Source of the DNA: Coriobacteriia bacterium
Lineage (GTDB): Bacteria; Actinomycetota; Coriobacteriia; Anaerosomatales; PALSA-660
Direction: 5' to 3'
Assembly (NCBI GenBank): GCA_030652345.1
Contig: JAUSAU010000085.1
Location: 8,072 to 72,071 of the forward strand
Length of the DNA: 64,000 bases
The notes below the pieces were generated by a model. That model saw nothing but the letters and a program-made list of their open reading frames with translations. It made no database searches and had not been told where the DNA came from. The position numbers were made by a program, and so were the translations under genes. Position 1 is the stretch's first letter. Each line of letters begins with the position of its first letter. This document shows positions 1-7,890 of the stretch, in pieces.

Positions 1-412
1 CGACGAGCATCTCGGCCCGGCCGTGGGGCTTCTCGCGCACCTCGCTGATGATGTTGCGATAGGGCATGTAGAGCGCCAGGCCCGCCGCGCCGGACAGGAG
101 CGTCAGCACCGCCAGGACGACGACGATCGCAAGGACGACTTTCGCCCACAAGGGGAAGCGCCGTGCCGGGCCCTCGGGCGGCTTCGCTGCGCGCGCGGCC
201 TGCGCCGCCCTGAACTCGCTCGCGAGCACCGTCAGATCGCCGATGGATGCGAGAGCGATCCCGAGTGCCTCGTCCTCGGACTTGCCGTCGGCCACAAGGT
301 CTTCGACCTTTGCGGCGAGATCAGCGACGACCTCGTCCTGTTGCTCCAAGACCTCCGCAGTCGGCTCGACCCCCTGGAATGCGCCCTTCACGTAGTTCCT
401 GATAGCGTCCAC
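1..412 (-). CDS. HAAS-domain membrane protein, 3' end cut off by window edge
   Basis: The gene starts with GTG two bases after the PadR stop codon, so the two are translationally coupled. The visible 137 residues begin with a helical, acidic HAAS/DUF1700-type region (about 1-66, with the phrase SEDEALGIALASIGD). A basic linker and one hydrophobic membrane segment (about 88-115) follow, and the frame then runs off the left edge. In this family the HAAS region is found in membrane proteins encoded beside PadR repressors, as is also seen at 26742-28080 in this window. The function is probably membrane or envelope sensing, but the C-terminal part that would define it is missing. Confidence 0.75.
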   Translation of the reverse strand, partial: MDAIRNYVKGAFQGVEPTAEVLEQQDEVVADLAAKVEDLVADGKSEDEALGIALASIGDLTVLASEFRAAQAARAAKPPEGPARRFPLWAKVVLAIVVVLAVLTLLSGAAGLALYMPYRNIISEVREKPHGRAEMLV

Positions 413-414
413 CG

Positions 415-765
415 CTAATCCCCCCTACCGATGTCGCCGAGCAGCGTGTCGATGAGTCGGCGCGCTCGCTTCCAGTCCTCGATGTTGCGCAGGAGGGCCG
501 TGCGGCCCTCGTCCGTGAGTGCGTAGTACTTGCGACGCCCGCCCTGAGACTCCCCGCCCCAGTACGACCGGATCAGCCCCTGACCCTCAAGACGCCTGAA
601 TGCCGAGTAGAGCGTCGGCTCCTTGAGCTCGTACTCGCCGCCCGAGAGCACCGTGACCTGCTTGCAGATCTCGTAGCCGTAGCGATCCTGCGAGTCGAGC
701 AACCCGAGGACGATCGTGTCGATGTGTCCGCGGATCAGGTCGCTGCTGATCGGTGTGTCTGTCAT
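415..765 (-). CDS. PadR family transcriptional repressor
   Basis: This 116-residue protein has the PadR winged-helix signature: a GYEICKQV helix, then EPTLYSAFRRLEGQGLI and a RRKYYALTDEGR wing. A short C-terminal helix serves for dimerisation. The ATG at 765 was chosen because GGAGGGGGGCGG precedes it; a longer reading to 849 would run into the promoter. PadR proteins usually repress their own operon, and an inverted repeat sits on the promoter (791-810). The neighbouring HAAS membrane protein is the likely co-regulated target. The ligand is unknown. Confidence 0.9.
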   Translation of the reverse strand: MTDTPISSDLIRGHIDTIVLGLLDSQDRYGYEICKQVTVLSGGEYELKEPTLYSAFRRLEGQGLIRSYWGGESQGGRRKYYALTDEGRTALLRNIEDWKRARRLIDTLLGDIGRGD

Positions 766-784
766 ACCGCCCCCCTCCGCTACA

Positions 785-813
785 TCGTGCGACAGAGTAC
801 TATGTCTGTCAAG
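785..813 (-). promoter_or_regulatory. PadR promoter with operator-like palindrome
   Basis: On the minus strand a perfect TTGACA -35 (813-808) is followed after 17 bases by a weak CACGAT -10 (790-785). The spacer contains the inverted repeat GACAGA-N8-TCTGTC (791-810), which overlaps the -35 box, as expected for PadR autorepression. The promoter match is seen; the operator role is inferred. Confidence 0.55.
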
Positions 814-873
814 GTAATGCGGCCGTGGGCGTACTGCATGCGCGTGCACATGGATCGTTCGGATCGCGGCAGG

Positions 874-1986
874 CTACCTCGGCGGCAGCGCCGTCCCGGA
901 ACCGCCCTTGGAGCTTCCCAGGCCCGCCACATCGACCGCAGCGACCTCCGGGATGATCGGCTCCAGCCGTCGAAGCGCTACCGCCACCTGCGCCGTGGCG
1001 AGCGCCGAGGGCCGCTTCTTCTGACCGAAGGAGTGGTCCTCGAATCCCTTGAAGCACGACTGCGGTGTGACCCGCCCATCGGCACCGACGTTGTACGCCG
1101 CGAGGCACGCCACCACTTCAGCCAGCGCACGGCGGTCTTCCGGTGCGGCGTCGGGACCCGCCCAGAGATCCGGGTATCGCCCGATCACGTCCACCATCTC
1201 GAGCGCGCAGTACCAGGTCACCGGCCACTTGCCCCGCTTGAAGTTGCGGCCGTGGCCGAACATGTAGGGCTTCTCGGTACCGCGCTCGCGCCACGCGCGC
1301 AGCGAGACCCGACCGGTCGCGACGACCTCGCCCGGCCTCCGCTCCGCCGGCAGCCACGAGAACGCCCGCAGCGCCTCGAGCGTGACCTGCGGACAGAACT
1401 CGCCCTTCCGTCCGGGCCCGCGGAACGGCACGTCCGGGTCGGGGCGGCAGAGCCACGCCCGGCCCTGCTCGGTGTTGACGATATCCGCAGCGATCCGCTC
1501 GAACGCCCGGGCGACGCGCGGGTCGTCCGCATACCCGAACCGCGCCAGCGTCTCGGCGATCGCGTGCGCGTCACAGGCGAGCGCGCCCCATGTCGGCTCC
1601 TCACGGCCCCGCCACGTGCTGCAGGACTGGAATCGTCCGTCGACGTCCTGGTGCTCGAGCATCGCGGCGAGTACGCGGCCGATACGCGGGTCGTCGTCGG
1701 GACCGACACCCATGTCCCCGAGCACCGACAGCAGGTTGGGGGCGAAGGCGGGCTTGTCGTGACCGGACAGCGCGATGTCCTCGTCCCACGGCCGAAGCCG
1801 ATCGAGAAGGGCCTGCGTACCCGGATCGGCCATGACGGCATCGTGCGCGGCGATGACCCGGGGGTCGTCGGAACTCAGATCGAGCAGCCCGGTGAGCGCG
1901 AGCCACCGCGCCCCCGGCTCGTCGCCCTCAAGCAGCCACGGGCGGGGATCCACGCCGAACAGCGACACCCACGATTCCGACTTCAT
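874..1986 (-). CDS. terpenoid-cyclase-fold (alpha/alpha toroid) protein of unknown function
   Basis: The product has 370 residues and no signal peptide. Repeated helical stretches such as RIGRVLAAMLEHQDVDGRF and the Q-x-W-like/GRF turns resemble prenyltransferase/squalene-oxidase repeats, which form an alpha/alpha barrel. Several cysteines are spread through the middle (CSTWRG, CRPDPD, CPQVT, CFKGF). The catalytic DxDD motif of squalene-hopene cyclases is not evident, so cyclase activity is not claimed. It stands alone between the PadR promoter and the divergent toxin-antitoxin pair. Confidence 0.6.
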   Translation of the reverse strand: MKSESWVSLFGVDPRPWLLEGDEPGARWLALTGLLDLSSDDPRVIAAHDAVMADPGTQALLDRLRPWDEDIALSGHDKPAFAPNLLSVLGDMGVGPDDDPRIGRVLAAMLEHQDVDGRFQSCSTWRGREEPTWGALACDAHAIAETLARFGYADDPRVARAFERIAADIVNTEQGRAWLCRPDPDVPFRGPGRKGEFCPQVTLEALRAFSWLPAERRPGEVVATGRVSLRAWRERGTEKPYMFGHGRNFKRGKWPVTWYCALEMVDVIGRYPDLWAGPDAAPEDRRALAEVVACLAAYNVGADGRVTPQSCFKGFEDHSFGQKKRPSALATAQVAVALRRLEPIIPEVAAVDVAGLGSSKGGSGTALPPR

Positions 1987-2046
1987 GCGCTGAGTCTACC
2001 TCCGCGGCTACACGGTCGCCACGTCGCGCGGATTCACTACTTCTCT

Positions 2047-2097
2047 GTTGTGCATCGCTGTTCTGGGTTGTGTATCCCGGAGCATCGGCGCTATCCT
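2047..2097 (+). promoter_or_regulatory. leaderless promoter and direct-repeat operator of the MNT/HEPN module
   Basis: Two near-identical 10-mers, GTTGTGCATC (2047-2056) and GTTGTGTATC (2067-2076), lie exactly 20 bases apart, so on the same face of the helix. A TATCCT -10-type box (2092-2097) ends six bases before the ATG at 2104 and no Shine-Dalgarno sequence is present, which suggests a leaderless transcript. The repeats could be bound by the HTH domain of the encoded protein; that is inference. Confidence 0.45.
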
Positions 2098-2103
2098 TCA
2101 CGC

Positions 2104-2661
2104 ATGACGACTCTCCTCGACATAGGCGCCCGCCTCGTGATCGCCAGACGCGTCGCCGCCATCTCGCAGCGCGAACTCGGCGAGCGCGTCGGGGTCAAAC
2201 AGCAGCAGGTCGCTCGCTGGGAAGCGACCCGCTATCGCACCGCGAGCCTTGAGCGGGTCGACTCCGCAGCACGTGCTCTCGCCCTTGATGTTCCGCTCGA
2301 ACTGCCGCTCGCGGCGGAGACGTCGGCGGCGTACGGAGCGCCCGATCGCGCGACCACTGCCGTGCGCGACCTCGGCGACATCGTCGCGTGCATCCGCGCC
2401 AACGGTGCCGAGTTCCGCGATCGCTACCGCATCGACCGCATCGGTGTGTTCGGCTCGTTCGTCCACGGAGAGCAGACGCCGGACAGCGACGTCGATCTGC
2501 TCGTCGAGACGAAGGACCCCGGCGGCTTCAGATTCATCAGCGCTGCCGGTTTCGCCGAGAGTGCACTCGGCCGCCGGGTCGACTTCATCCAGCCCGACTC
2601 ACTCAAGGACGGGCTTCGCGAGCGTGTGCTGAAGGATGTCGTGTATGTCTGGTCCGCGTGA
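2104..2661 (+). CDS. HTH (XRE)-nucleotidyltransferase (MNT) fusion antitoxin
   Basis: Residues about 8-45 form an XRE-type helix-turn-helix (SQRELGERVGVKQQQVARWE). Residues about 105-180 form a minimal nucleotidyltransferase with the GSF motif at 117-119 and the metal-binding pair D129/D131 in SDVDLLVE. MNT proteins of HepT/MntA systems inactivate the partner HEPN RNase by transferring AMP to a tyrosine. The HEPN gene follows with an overlap, here in antitoxin-first order. The fused HTH probably lets the protein repress its own promoter, where two spaced repeats lie just upstream. Length is 185 residues. Assignment of the pair is strong; the AMPylation step is inferred from the family. Confidence 0.85.
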   Translation: MTTLLDIGARLVIARRVAAISQRELGERVGVKQQQVARWEATRYRTASLERVDSAARALALDVPLELPLAAETSAAYGAPDRATTAVRDLGDIVACIRANGAEFRDRYRIDRIGVFGSFVHGEQTPDSDVDLLVETKDPGGFRFISAAGFAESALGRRVDFIQPDSLKDGLRERVLKDVVYVWSA

Positions 2662-3022
2662 CGAATCGCTGCTTCTCGATGACGTCGTGGACGCGTGCGA
2701 GCGACTCGTCGAGCTCGGGGGCACCTTCCCCGTCGGCGCGGCGGTCGTGGACCGTGGCGTAGCTGAGAGCGTGCAGTGGAACCTCGTCGTCCTGGGTGAG
2801 GCGTCGAAGCGGATCCATCATGCGACCCGCGACCGCTTCCCCGAAGTCCCCTGGACCGAGATGGCGGCGACCCGTGACCGCGTCGTACACCACTATGAGG
2901 GCATCCTGTGGAACGTCATCACGATCATCGTCTGTGACGACATCCCCGCACTCCTACCTCGCCTCATCGAGATCCGGGACCTCCTCCGAGCCGAGTCCGA
3001 CGCCACCCTCCCTCCCTCCTGA
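2645..3022 (+). CDS. HEPN (HepT-like, DUF86) toxin
   Basis: The 125-residue, all-helical protein carries the HEPN RNase motif R-x4-H at R77 and H82, followed by Y84, giving R-x4-H-x-Y. Y84 is the residue modified by MNT partners in characterised systems. The start at 2645 overlaps the end of the MNT gene and has GAAGGA eight bases upstream; an ATG at 2636 is also possible. The likely activity is RNA cleavage, held off by the co-encoded antitoxin. All key residues are present, so the toxin looks intact. Confidence 0.85.
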   Translation: MSGPRDESLLLDDVVDACERLVELGGTFPVGAAVVDRGVAESVQWNLVVLGEASKRIHHATRDRFPEVPWTEMAATRDRVVHHYEGILWNVITIIVCDDIPALLPRLIEIRDLLRAESDATLPPS

Positions 3023-3028
3023 GGCCCC

Positions 3029-3856
3029 ATGTACACCCACGACTCACCCCACCATCGCATCCATGTGACCGACGAGGACGGGGTACGCATCCTGCGCTTC
3101 GAGCGCAATCACCAGTCCTCGATGCACCTCGACGACCCCTTCGAAACCGACTTCGACTACCCCGGCTACCTGCACCTCACCATCGCGGTGAAGCCCGATC
3201 CGGCGCGAGCGCTCGTGATCGGCCTCGGCGGCGGCAGCGTGGTCAAGCGCATGTGGCGCGACTACCCGGGGCTGCACCTCGACGCGATCGAGCTCGACGA
3301 CGAGGTGATCGATGTCGCGTATGCGTTCTTCGCGCTCCCCGAGGACGACCGGATCGCCTGCTTCGCCGATGACGGCCGCGCATTCGTCCGCATGTCATCG
3401 GAGATCTACGACGTCATCATCATCGATGCCTTCGACGACGATCGCGTACCGCGACCGCTTCTCACCGAGGAGTTCATGCGGGAGTGCCGGGACCGGCTCT
3501 CCCCCGACGGCGTCGTCGCCTGGAACCTCATCGGCAATGTGGACGGCCCCCACAGCCGCACGTTCCGCGCGCTGTACCGGACGGCCCGCAACGTGTGGGG
3601 CAACGTCTGGGCCTTCCCGATCGGCGACGGGCTCGATGCGGTCGACGGCGTGCGCAACATCATCCTGCTCGCCACCGACGAGCCACTCACCGAGGAGGCG
3701 CTGCTGGATCGCATCGCGAGCCGCGTCGACGGCCGGGTGACGGTACCGGGATTCGAGCGCTTCGGAGACGATCTGCACCGCGGACCGATCCGGACCGGTG
3801 ACGTGGCCCTGCTCGCCGACCCGCCCCCCGCCGGCGCGCGCCGGCGCCGACGCTGA
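3029..3856 (+). CDS. spermidine-synthase-like methyltransferase-fold protein
   Basis: A Rossmann-type SAM/dcSAM-binding domain is clear: the glycine loop VIGLGGGSVVKRM, an acidic strand end AIELDDEVIDVA, then DDGRAF and a YDVIIIDAF strand. This is the arrangement of polyamine aminopropyltransferases, but the N-terminal tetramerisation region is short and the protein ends in a basic tail (RRRRR). Genes of this type are often annotated speE-like without proof of polyamine synthesis. At 275 residues it is slightly shorter than classical SpeE. It starts six bases after the HEPN stop and could be co-transcribed with the toxin-antitoxin genes, with no obvious link. Confidence 0.65.
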   Translation: MYTHDSPHHRIHVTDEDGVRILRFERNHQSSMHLDDPFETDFDYPGYLHLTIAVKPDPARALVIGLGGGSVVKRMWRDYPGLHLDAIELDDEVIDVAYAFFALPEDDRIACFADDGRAFVRMSSEIYDVIIIDAFDDDRVPRPLLTEEFMRECRDRLSPDGVVAWNLIGNVDGPHSRTFRALYRTARNVWGNVWAFPIGDGLDAVDGVRNIILLATDEPLTEEALLDRIASRVDGRVTVPGFERFGDDLHRGPIRTGDVALLADPPPAGARRRRR

Positions 3857-3878
3857 CGCTCGGGTATCAATTCCCTGA

Positions 3879-4157
3879 GTGCAGTCGCCGGATGAAAGCG
3901 TGATCGCGATGAGCCCGCTGAGCAGGTCGCAGAACCCGATGCCCCCGGATGTCGAATCGGCACTGGCCGCACGAGGACTCATCGAGGCGTACGACGCGCG
4001 CCCGCCCTACCAGCGCAACGACTACCTCGGGTGGATCGGTCGGGCGAAACGACCCGAGACGCGTCAGAAGAGGATCGACCAGATGCTCGCTGAGCTCGAG
4101 GCGGGCGATGTCTACATGGGCATGCCGCAGCGCTTGTCGCGTGGCGGGACCGCGTGA
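3879..4157 (+). CDS. small YdeI/OmpD-associated-like protein
   Basis: The product is up to 92 residues long from a GTG; an ATG at 3909 gives a shorter version and no convincing Shine-Dalgarno decides between them. The C-terminal half, with DYLGWIGRAKRPETRQKRI, matches the OmdA-type tail that also ends the next gene (AKRPETRARRI), so the two neighbours share a domain. Its stop overlaps the GTG start of the following gene. The role is unknown; relatives are annotated as bacteriocin-protection or YdeI/OmpD-associated proteins. Confidence 0.6.
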   Translation: MQSPDESVIAMSPLSRSQNPMPPDVESALAARGLIEAYDARPPYQRNDYLGWIGRAKRPETRQKRIDQMLAELEAGDVYMGMPQRLSRGGTA

Positions 4158-4732
4158 CGACGTCCGGCCGGCCCCTGCTCGAGCCGCGCGACAGAGCCGC
4201 GTTGCGCGCATGGCTATCCGCGAACCACGCCACCTCATCCGGCGTCCTCCTCGCCGTGGGCAAGAAGGGCAATCGCGTCACCGCGCTCGCCTATGACGAC
4301 GCCGTGGAGGAGGCCTTGTGCTTCGGCTGGATCGACAGCACCGCCAGGCGGCTCGATGCAGATCGCTACACCGTCCTCTACACGCCACGGAAGCGGCGAA
4401 GCGTCTGGGCCCGGACGAACAAGGTGCGCATCGAGCGGCTCATCGCGGCGGGTCTGATGATGCCCGCCGGCCTGGCCGTGATCGAGGCGGCGAAGGCCGA
4501 CGGGTCGTGGACGCTGCTCGATGACGTCGAGGCGATGGTCGTCCCGCCCGATCTCGCCTCCGCCCTCTCTGCTCTCCCGGGAGCCTCAGAGGGCTTCGCC
4601 TCGATGACCGCCTCGGCGCGCAAGATGGCGCTCTACCACATCGCGAGCGCGAAGCGCCCCGAGACACGGGCTCGCCGCATCGCCGAGACGGTCGACGATG
4701 CGGCGAACGGTCGCGTCAGGAGCTCCCCTTAG
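4154..4732 (+). CDS. YdeI/OmpD-associated family protein
   Basis: This 192-residue protein has the typical family opening (W-L-x-x-N-H, then GVLLAVGKKG), the conserved EEALCFGWIDSTARRLD segment and RKRRSVWARTNKVRIERL, followed by the OmdA-like tail AKRPETRARRIAETV. The family is widespread in actinobacteria and has been linked to resistance to cationic peptides in some species; no enzymatic reaction is established. The GTG start overlaps the previous stop, so the pair is coupled. Its stop codon overlaps that of the convergent gene on the other strand. Confidence 0.8.
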   Translation: MTTSGRPLLEPRDRAALRAWLSANHATSSGVLLAVGKKGNRVTALAYDDAVEEALCFGWIDSTARRLDADRYTVLYTPRKRRSVWARTNKVRIERLIAAGLMMPAGLAVIEAAKADGSWTLLDDVEAMVVPPDLASALSALPGASEGFASMTASARKMALYHIASAKRPETRARRIAETVDDAANGRVRSSP

Positions 4733-5682
4733 GAGCCGTCCCAGTTCGGCTCCTCGCGCGTCTCGATCTTCGTGCCGGGCTTGGCCGCCTTGATCGGTGC
4801 GTCGAGCGAGAAGAAGTCGGCGGGAATCGCACTCCGTTCGAGTACCTCCCATACCGTGTATTCGAGCACCATCGACCCGCTCCCGTGTCCGTTGCCGTTG
4901 CGCTGCTCGGAGCGCTGCTCGAAGCTCTTCAGCCGGTAGTCGCCGACCCGCATAGTCGCGCGTAGCACGGTGGGAAACTCCTCGCCGTCCAGCTGGCGAG
5001 ACAGCTCCACGACCCAGTACTCCTGACCGTCGATGACCTCGCGGCCGACCTGCCTCGCTTCTCCCGATGCGAGCGTCGTGCGCAAGAGGTCCACCAGGCC
5101 GCCACCGGGGCTGGTGATCGGAGTGGTGTCGGGCATCTCGATGATCTGCTCGACCCCGAGGCAGACGTACTCGTTCTTCTTCAGGTCGAGTCCGTATTGG
5201 ACCGCCATGAGCCGCCGGAAGTTGCCGACCCGCACGCTCAACTCGCCGAGCCGTCCGGTCGGGAGTTCCCGCGCCTCCATGCGCGTGACGCGTCGGTCCA
5301 CGTCGATCCAGTCCTCCCAGGTCTGCCGACGCTCCTTGAGGGCGCCGTACTCGTCGGTCTCACTGTTCTCGATGACCGTGGCCTTGGTGTGCAGCACGCC
5401 GCCGCGTGGCAGCAGCGCCCCTATGGCCTGGTCGGTGGCGAACGCCGCATCCTGGTTCCGCGGCGCGAAGGCCCACAACCCGGCGACGACCACCGCGGCG
5501 GCCGCGGCGAGCGCGATCGCAGCGCGGATGAACGGCCTCCCGCGTCGCACCGGCGCCATGGCGCGCAGCCGCACACGTTCGAGCGACGAGGCGTCCGGGG
5601 CTGCCGGAGCGGCAGCTCGATGTGCTTGGACGAACGGGCTTCCTTCGGACACGGGCTCACAGCCCGTCATGAGATCAGACAT
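4729..5682 (-). CDS. single-pass membrane protein encoded with an ECF sigma factor (candidate anti-sigma factor)
   Basis: The start at 5682 overlaps the sigma factor stop and has GGGAGG upstream, so the pair is coupled. The 317-residue product has a cytoplasmic N-terminus with an RVRLRAMAPVRRGR stretch, one Ala/Val-rich membrane helix at about 50-70, and a large extracytoplasmic region rich in beta-strand pattern (about 80-317). That topology and the gene pairing suggest an anti-sigma or envelope-sensing protein. No zinc-binding HxxxCxxC motif is visible, so a classical ZAS domain is absent. The outer domain loosely resembles lipoprotein-carrier or MucB-type folds, but this is not certain. 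Confidence 0.6.
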   Translation of the reverse strand: MSDLMTGCEPVSEGSPFVQAHRAAAPAAPDASSLERVRLRAMAPVRRGRPFIRAAIALAAAAAVVVAGLWAFAPRNQDAAFATDQAIGALLPRGGVLHTKATVIENSETDEYGALKERRQTWEDWIDVDRRVTRMEARELPTGRLGELSVRVGNFRRLMAVQYGLDLKKNEYVCLGVEQIIEMPDTTPITSPGGGLVDLLRTTLASGEARQVGREVIDGQEYWVVELSRQLDGEEFPTVLRATMRVGDYRLKSFEQRSEQRNGNGHGSGSMVLEYTVWEVLERSAIPADFFSLDAPIKAAKPGTKIETREEPNWDGS

Positions 5683-6196
5683 GTTCCGCACCTCCCACGA
5701 GTGATCCGTCTCCGCCTGCGCGCTCACGACAGACGTCGCGGCGCAGGCGTTCCATTGCTCGGTAGAAGGTCATCTTGGTGGCGGCCTCCGACTTGCCCGT
5801 GAGCTCGGCGACCTCGGCGAACGGTCGCTCCTCGACCACGCGAAGGTAGACGGTGAGCCGCTGCTGCTCCGAGAGTCGCTGTGCCGCCTCCCATGCGGGG
5901 CCGTCGCGCCACGCCGAGCCCGGCTCACTACGCGGGGAGTCGACGATGCGCCCGATCAGACGCAGCGCACGGAATGCAGAGCGGTGATGGCTCGCGCACA
6001 GGTTGCGCGCCACGGTCAGCAGCCACGCCTCGGTGCGCTCCGCGGGCACGGCCGCGCCCTTGGCGAGGAAGCGGGCGAACGTCTCGGCCGCGACGTCCTC
6101 CCCCGCCTCACGCGTACCGGTCGAGTAGACGCAGTAGCGCAACACGGATGACCCGTACCCGCTCCACGCCGCCTCGAACCTGTCGTCTGTGACCAT
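5675..6196 (-). CDS. ECF-type RNA polymerase sigma factor
   Basis: The 173-residue protein contains region 2 (RYCVYSTGTREAGEDVAAETFARFL, then EAWLLTVARNLC) and region 4 (LTVYLRVVEERPFAEVAELTGKSEAATKMTFYRAMERLR). Region 3 is absent, as in ECF factors. The start at 6196 was chosen because GGAGGCGAC precedes it. It directs RNA polymerase to a small regulon, probably in response to an envelope signal relayed by the overlapping membrane protein gene. Its target promoters cannot be read from this window. Confidence 0.92.
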   Translation of the reverse strand: MVTDDRFEAAWSGYGSSVLRYCVYSTGTREAGEDVAAETFARFLAKGAAVPAERTEAWLLTVARNLCASHHRSAFRALRLIGRIVDSPRSEPGSAWRDGPAWEAAQRLSEQQRLTVYLRVVEERPFAEVAELTGKSEAATKMTFYRAMERLRRDVCRERAGGDGSLVGGAEHV

Positions 6197-6256
6197 GTCG
6201 CCTCCGCGTTCGATGATGACCTTCACCATGTAGACGCGGAAGTGGCCCCAAAAGTA

Positions 6257-6288
6257 ACAGCCCCGGGCGATCGGTCGCCCGGGGCTGT
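6257..6288 (-). terminator. Rho-independent terminator after the GH26-like gene
   Basis: A perfect 14-bp stem (ACAGCCCCGGGCGA and its complement) closes a 4-base loop. On the minus strand it is followed by a short T-rich run. It lies 20 bases after the stop of the hydrolase gene and also insulates the sigma factor gene. Confidence 0.85.
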
Positions 6289-6307
6289 ATCGCGTCTGAC
6301 TGAGACC

Positions 6308-7555
6308 CTAGTAGCCGTTCACGACCCCGGCCTGGAAGGCGGCAAGGCTGGCGGCCGAGGAGTCCACGCGCCAGTCGGTGTTGGTGGTCGAGAGGTCGTT
6401 CACGTTGAACCAGCAGATGCCGGTGAGGCGCGGGTAGCTCGTCTTGATGACGTTGAACATATCGGTGATCCAGGCGGCCTTGTTGCCACCCTGCTCGGCG
6501 CATCCGGCCTCGGCCAGGAAGAACGGCTTGGCGCTCAGGCCGGTGATCGTCGCGTAGCAGGGGTTCATCGCGGTGGAGAAGCTGCGCCAGGTCGACCACG
6601 AGGCGGAGGTGCCGAAGTTGTACGCGTCGGCGGCGAGCATGTCCACGTAGGCGTCGCCGGGCCAGTAGGCCGAGATCGCGTTGGCGGCGGTGTTGGGGAC
6701 GCTCTCGTTGTTGACGCACCAGACGAACTTCACGTTGGTGGCGCCGCGGGCGGCGAAGATGTCCTTGACGTGCTTCCACGCTGCGACGACCTTGGCGGCG
6801 GAGTTGCCGTTGGTGGCGCCGGCCCATGGGTACCAGTTGCTGTTCATCTCGTGGAACGGGCGGAGGTAGATCTCACGGCCGTGCGCCTTGGCGGCATCGG
6901 CGAACCGGATGATGTCGGCGTCGCGCGAACCATTGGTGATGATGTCCACGCCGCCGTTGCTCGTCGAGAAGAACTCGAGGGTGATCATCGGGATCGAGCC
7001 GCGGTCGGCGATCGTGCGGGCCCGGTTGACCGGGAAGCCGTCGGTGTCGGCGACGTAGAGGTTGACGACCTTGGAGGTGGTGGCCAGCTGCGCCTCGAGC
7101 GCGTTGAGTGCGTCGACGGTCTCCAGGTTGCCCTTCTGGTAGAAGCCGAACCAGCGGCTGGCGCCGGTGATCGGGGTGAGCACGGGGGCGGGGGCCGGCA
7201 CCGGGACGCGAATGCGGCCGCGGGCGGCACCGCGGGCGCCGGTGGCGATCGCGGTCACGCGGTAGGTGTACAGGCCGGATGCGGCGGAGGCGCCGGCGGC
7301 GGTCTTGAGGTTCCAGGAGGTCGAGTAGCGCTTGTTGGAGACACGAGCGCTGAGCGTGCGGACCGCGCGGACGCCGCGGTAGATGACGACGCGGACGCGA
7401 GCGGCCCGGCTGATCGTGCCGCTGATGCCGACGCGGGTGACGGGAGCGGCGGCGGTGACCTTGCTGGAGACGCGAAGCGTCGCCGCAGAAGCGGGCGCCG
7501 CGAAGAGGGCGAACATCAGAGTCATCGTTGCGACGAGCACGAGGTACTTCTTCAT
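6308..7555 (-). CDS. secreted GH26-like glycoside hydrolase under c-di-GMP riboswitch control
   Basis: Residues 1-24 are a signal peptide ending in APASA. A small beta-sandwich domain (about 25-115) and a proline-rich linker precede a GH26-like TIM barrel (about 130-415). The acid/base motif RPFHEMN places the catalytic glutamate at E236, and FFLAEAG gives the likely nucleophile E349. GH26 enzymes mostly cleave beta-mannans, though beta-1,3/1,4-glucanases and xylanases are known. The substrate here may be the polysaccharide made by the divergent synthase operon. The ATG at 7555 is preceded by GAAGGTGAAGG, which is the end of the riboswitch region, and a GTG at 7564 is an alternative start. 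It shares extensive similarity with the lipoprotein at 11051. Confidence 0.85.
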   Translation of the reverse strand: MKKYLVLVATMTLMFALFAAPASAATLRVSSKVTAAAPVTRVGISGTISRAARVRVVIYRGVRAVRTLSARVSNKRYSTSWNLKTAAGASAASGLYTYRVTAIATGARGAARGRIRVPVPAPAPVLTPITGASRWFGFYQKGNLETVDALNALEAQLATTSKVVNLYVADTDGFPVNRARTIADRGSIPMITLEFFSTSNGGVDIITNGSRDADIIRFADAAKAHGREIYLRPFHEMNSNWYPWAGATNGNSAAKVVAAWKHVKDIFAARGATNVKFVWCVNNESVPNTAANAISAYWPGDAYVDMLAADAYNFGTSASWSTWRSFSTAMNPCYATITGLSAKPFFLAEAGCAEQGGNKAAWITDMFNVIKTSYPRLTGICWFNVNDLSTTNTDWRVDSSAASLAAFQAGVVNGY

Positions 7556-7563
7556 TGCCTTCA

Positions 7564-7637
7564 CCTTCGGTAGCCGGCTGTCTCAGAGAGACCCTTGGCT
7601 TTGCGACCCCGCCTCGCGACGGGTTTGCCTTTGTCGG
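7564..7637 (-). promoter_or_regulatory. cyclic di-GMP-I (GEMM-I) riboswitch
   Basis: Read on the minus strand, the element has the diagnostic GGCAAACC, a stem capped by a GCGA (GNRA) tetraloop, then CGCAAAGCC, a variable hairpin (GUCUC-UCU-GAGAC) and the closing AGCCGGCUACCGAAG. These match the class I c-di-GMP aptamer in order and spacing. Its 3' end runs into the GAAGGTGAAGG ribosome-binding region of the GH26-like gene, so ligand binding most likely controls translation start. Whether binding activates or represses cannot be read from sequence. Confidence 0.93.
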
Positions 7638-7890
7638 GCTCGGGCGCGTTCACCCCGTGCCTCGCCCCCCAGTGGGGGCTTCTCTCCTTCTATCGGCGGG
7701 CAACTGAGCGGACTTGACCACAAATGTGCGCAATATCACGAAAAGTTGTGTGACGGCTCACACACTCGACGGGCGGTGGCCGTTACGGGCGTCGGTCGCG
7801 CTCGCGGTATGCTACGTGCGCGCACTGGCGCGCTCCCGGAGGGGGGCCGTCTGCGGGCCCTTGCCAGCGACGACGGAAGCGACCGCCTAG
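7565..7890. other. divergent regulatory region between hydrolase and synthase operon
   Basis: This 326-base region has no gene. It holds the c-di-GMP riboswitch (7564-7637), a C/G-rich inverted repeat with CCCCCAGTGGGGG at about 7666-7678, and the TGTGTGA-N4-TCACACA repeat at 7747-7764. The stretch from 7765 to 7890 shows nothing I can name; the GTG at 7891 has only a weak ribosome-binding site. Confidence 0.6.
7747..7764. promoter_or_regulatory. inverted repeat TGTGTGA-N4-TCACACA, candidate operator
   Basis: A perfect 7-base inverted repeat with a 4-base spacer lies between the divergent hydrolase and glycosyltransferase genes. It resembles a CRP/FNR-type half-site pair, but the spacer is shorter than the usual six bases. 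A related site with the usual spacing occurs at 15917-15934 upstream of another glycosyltransferase. A regulatory role is inferred. Confidence 0.4.
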
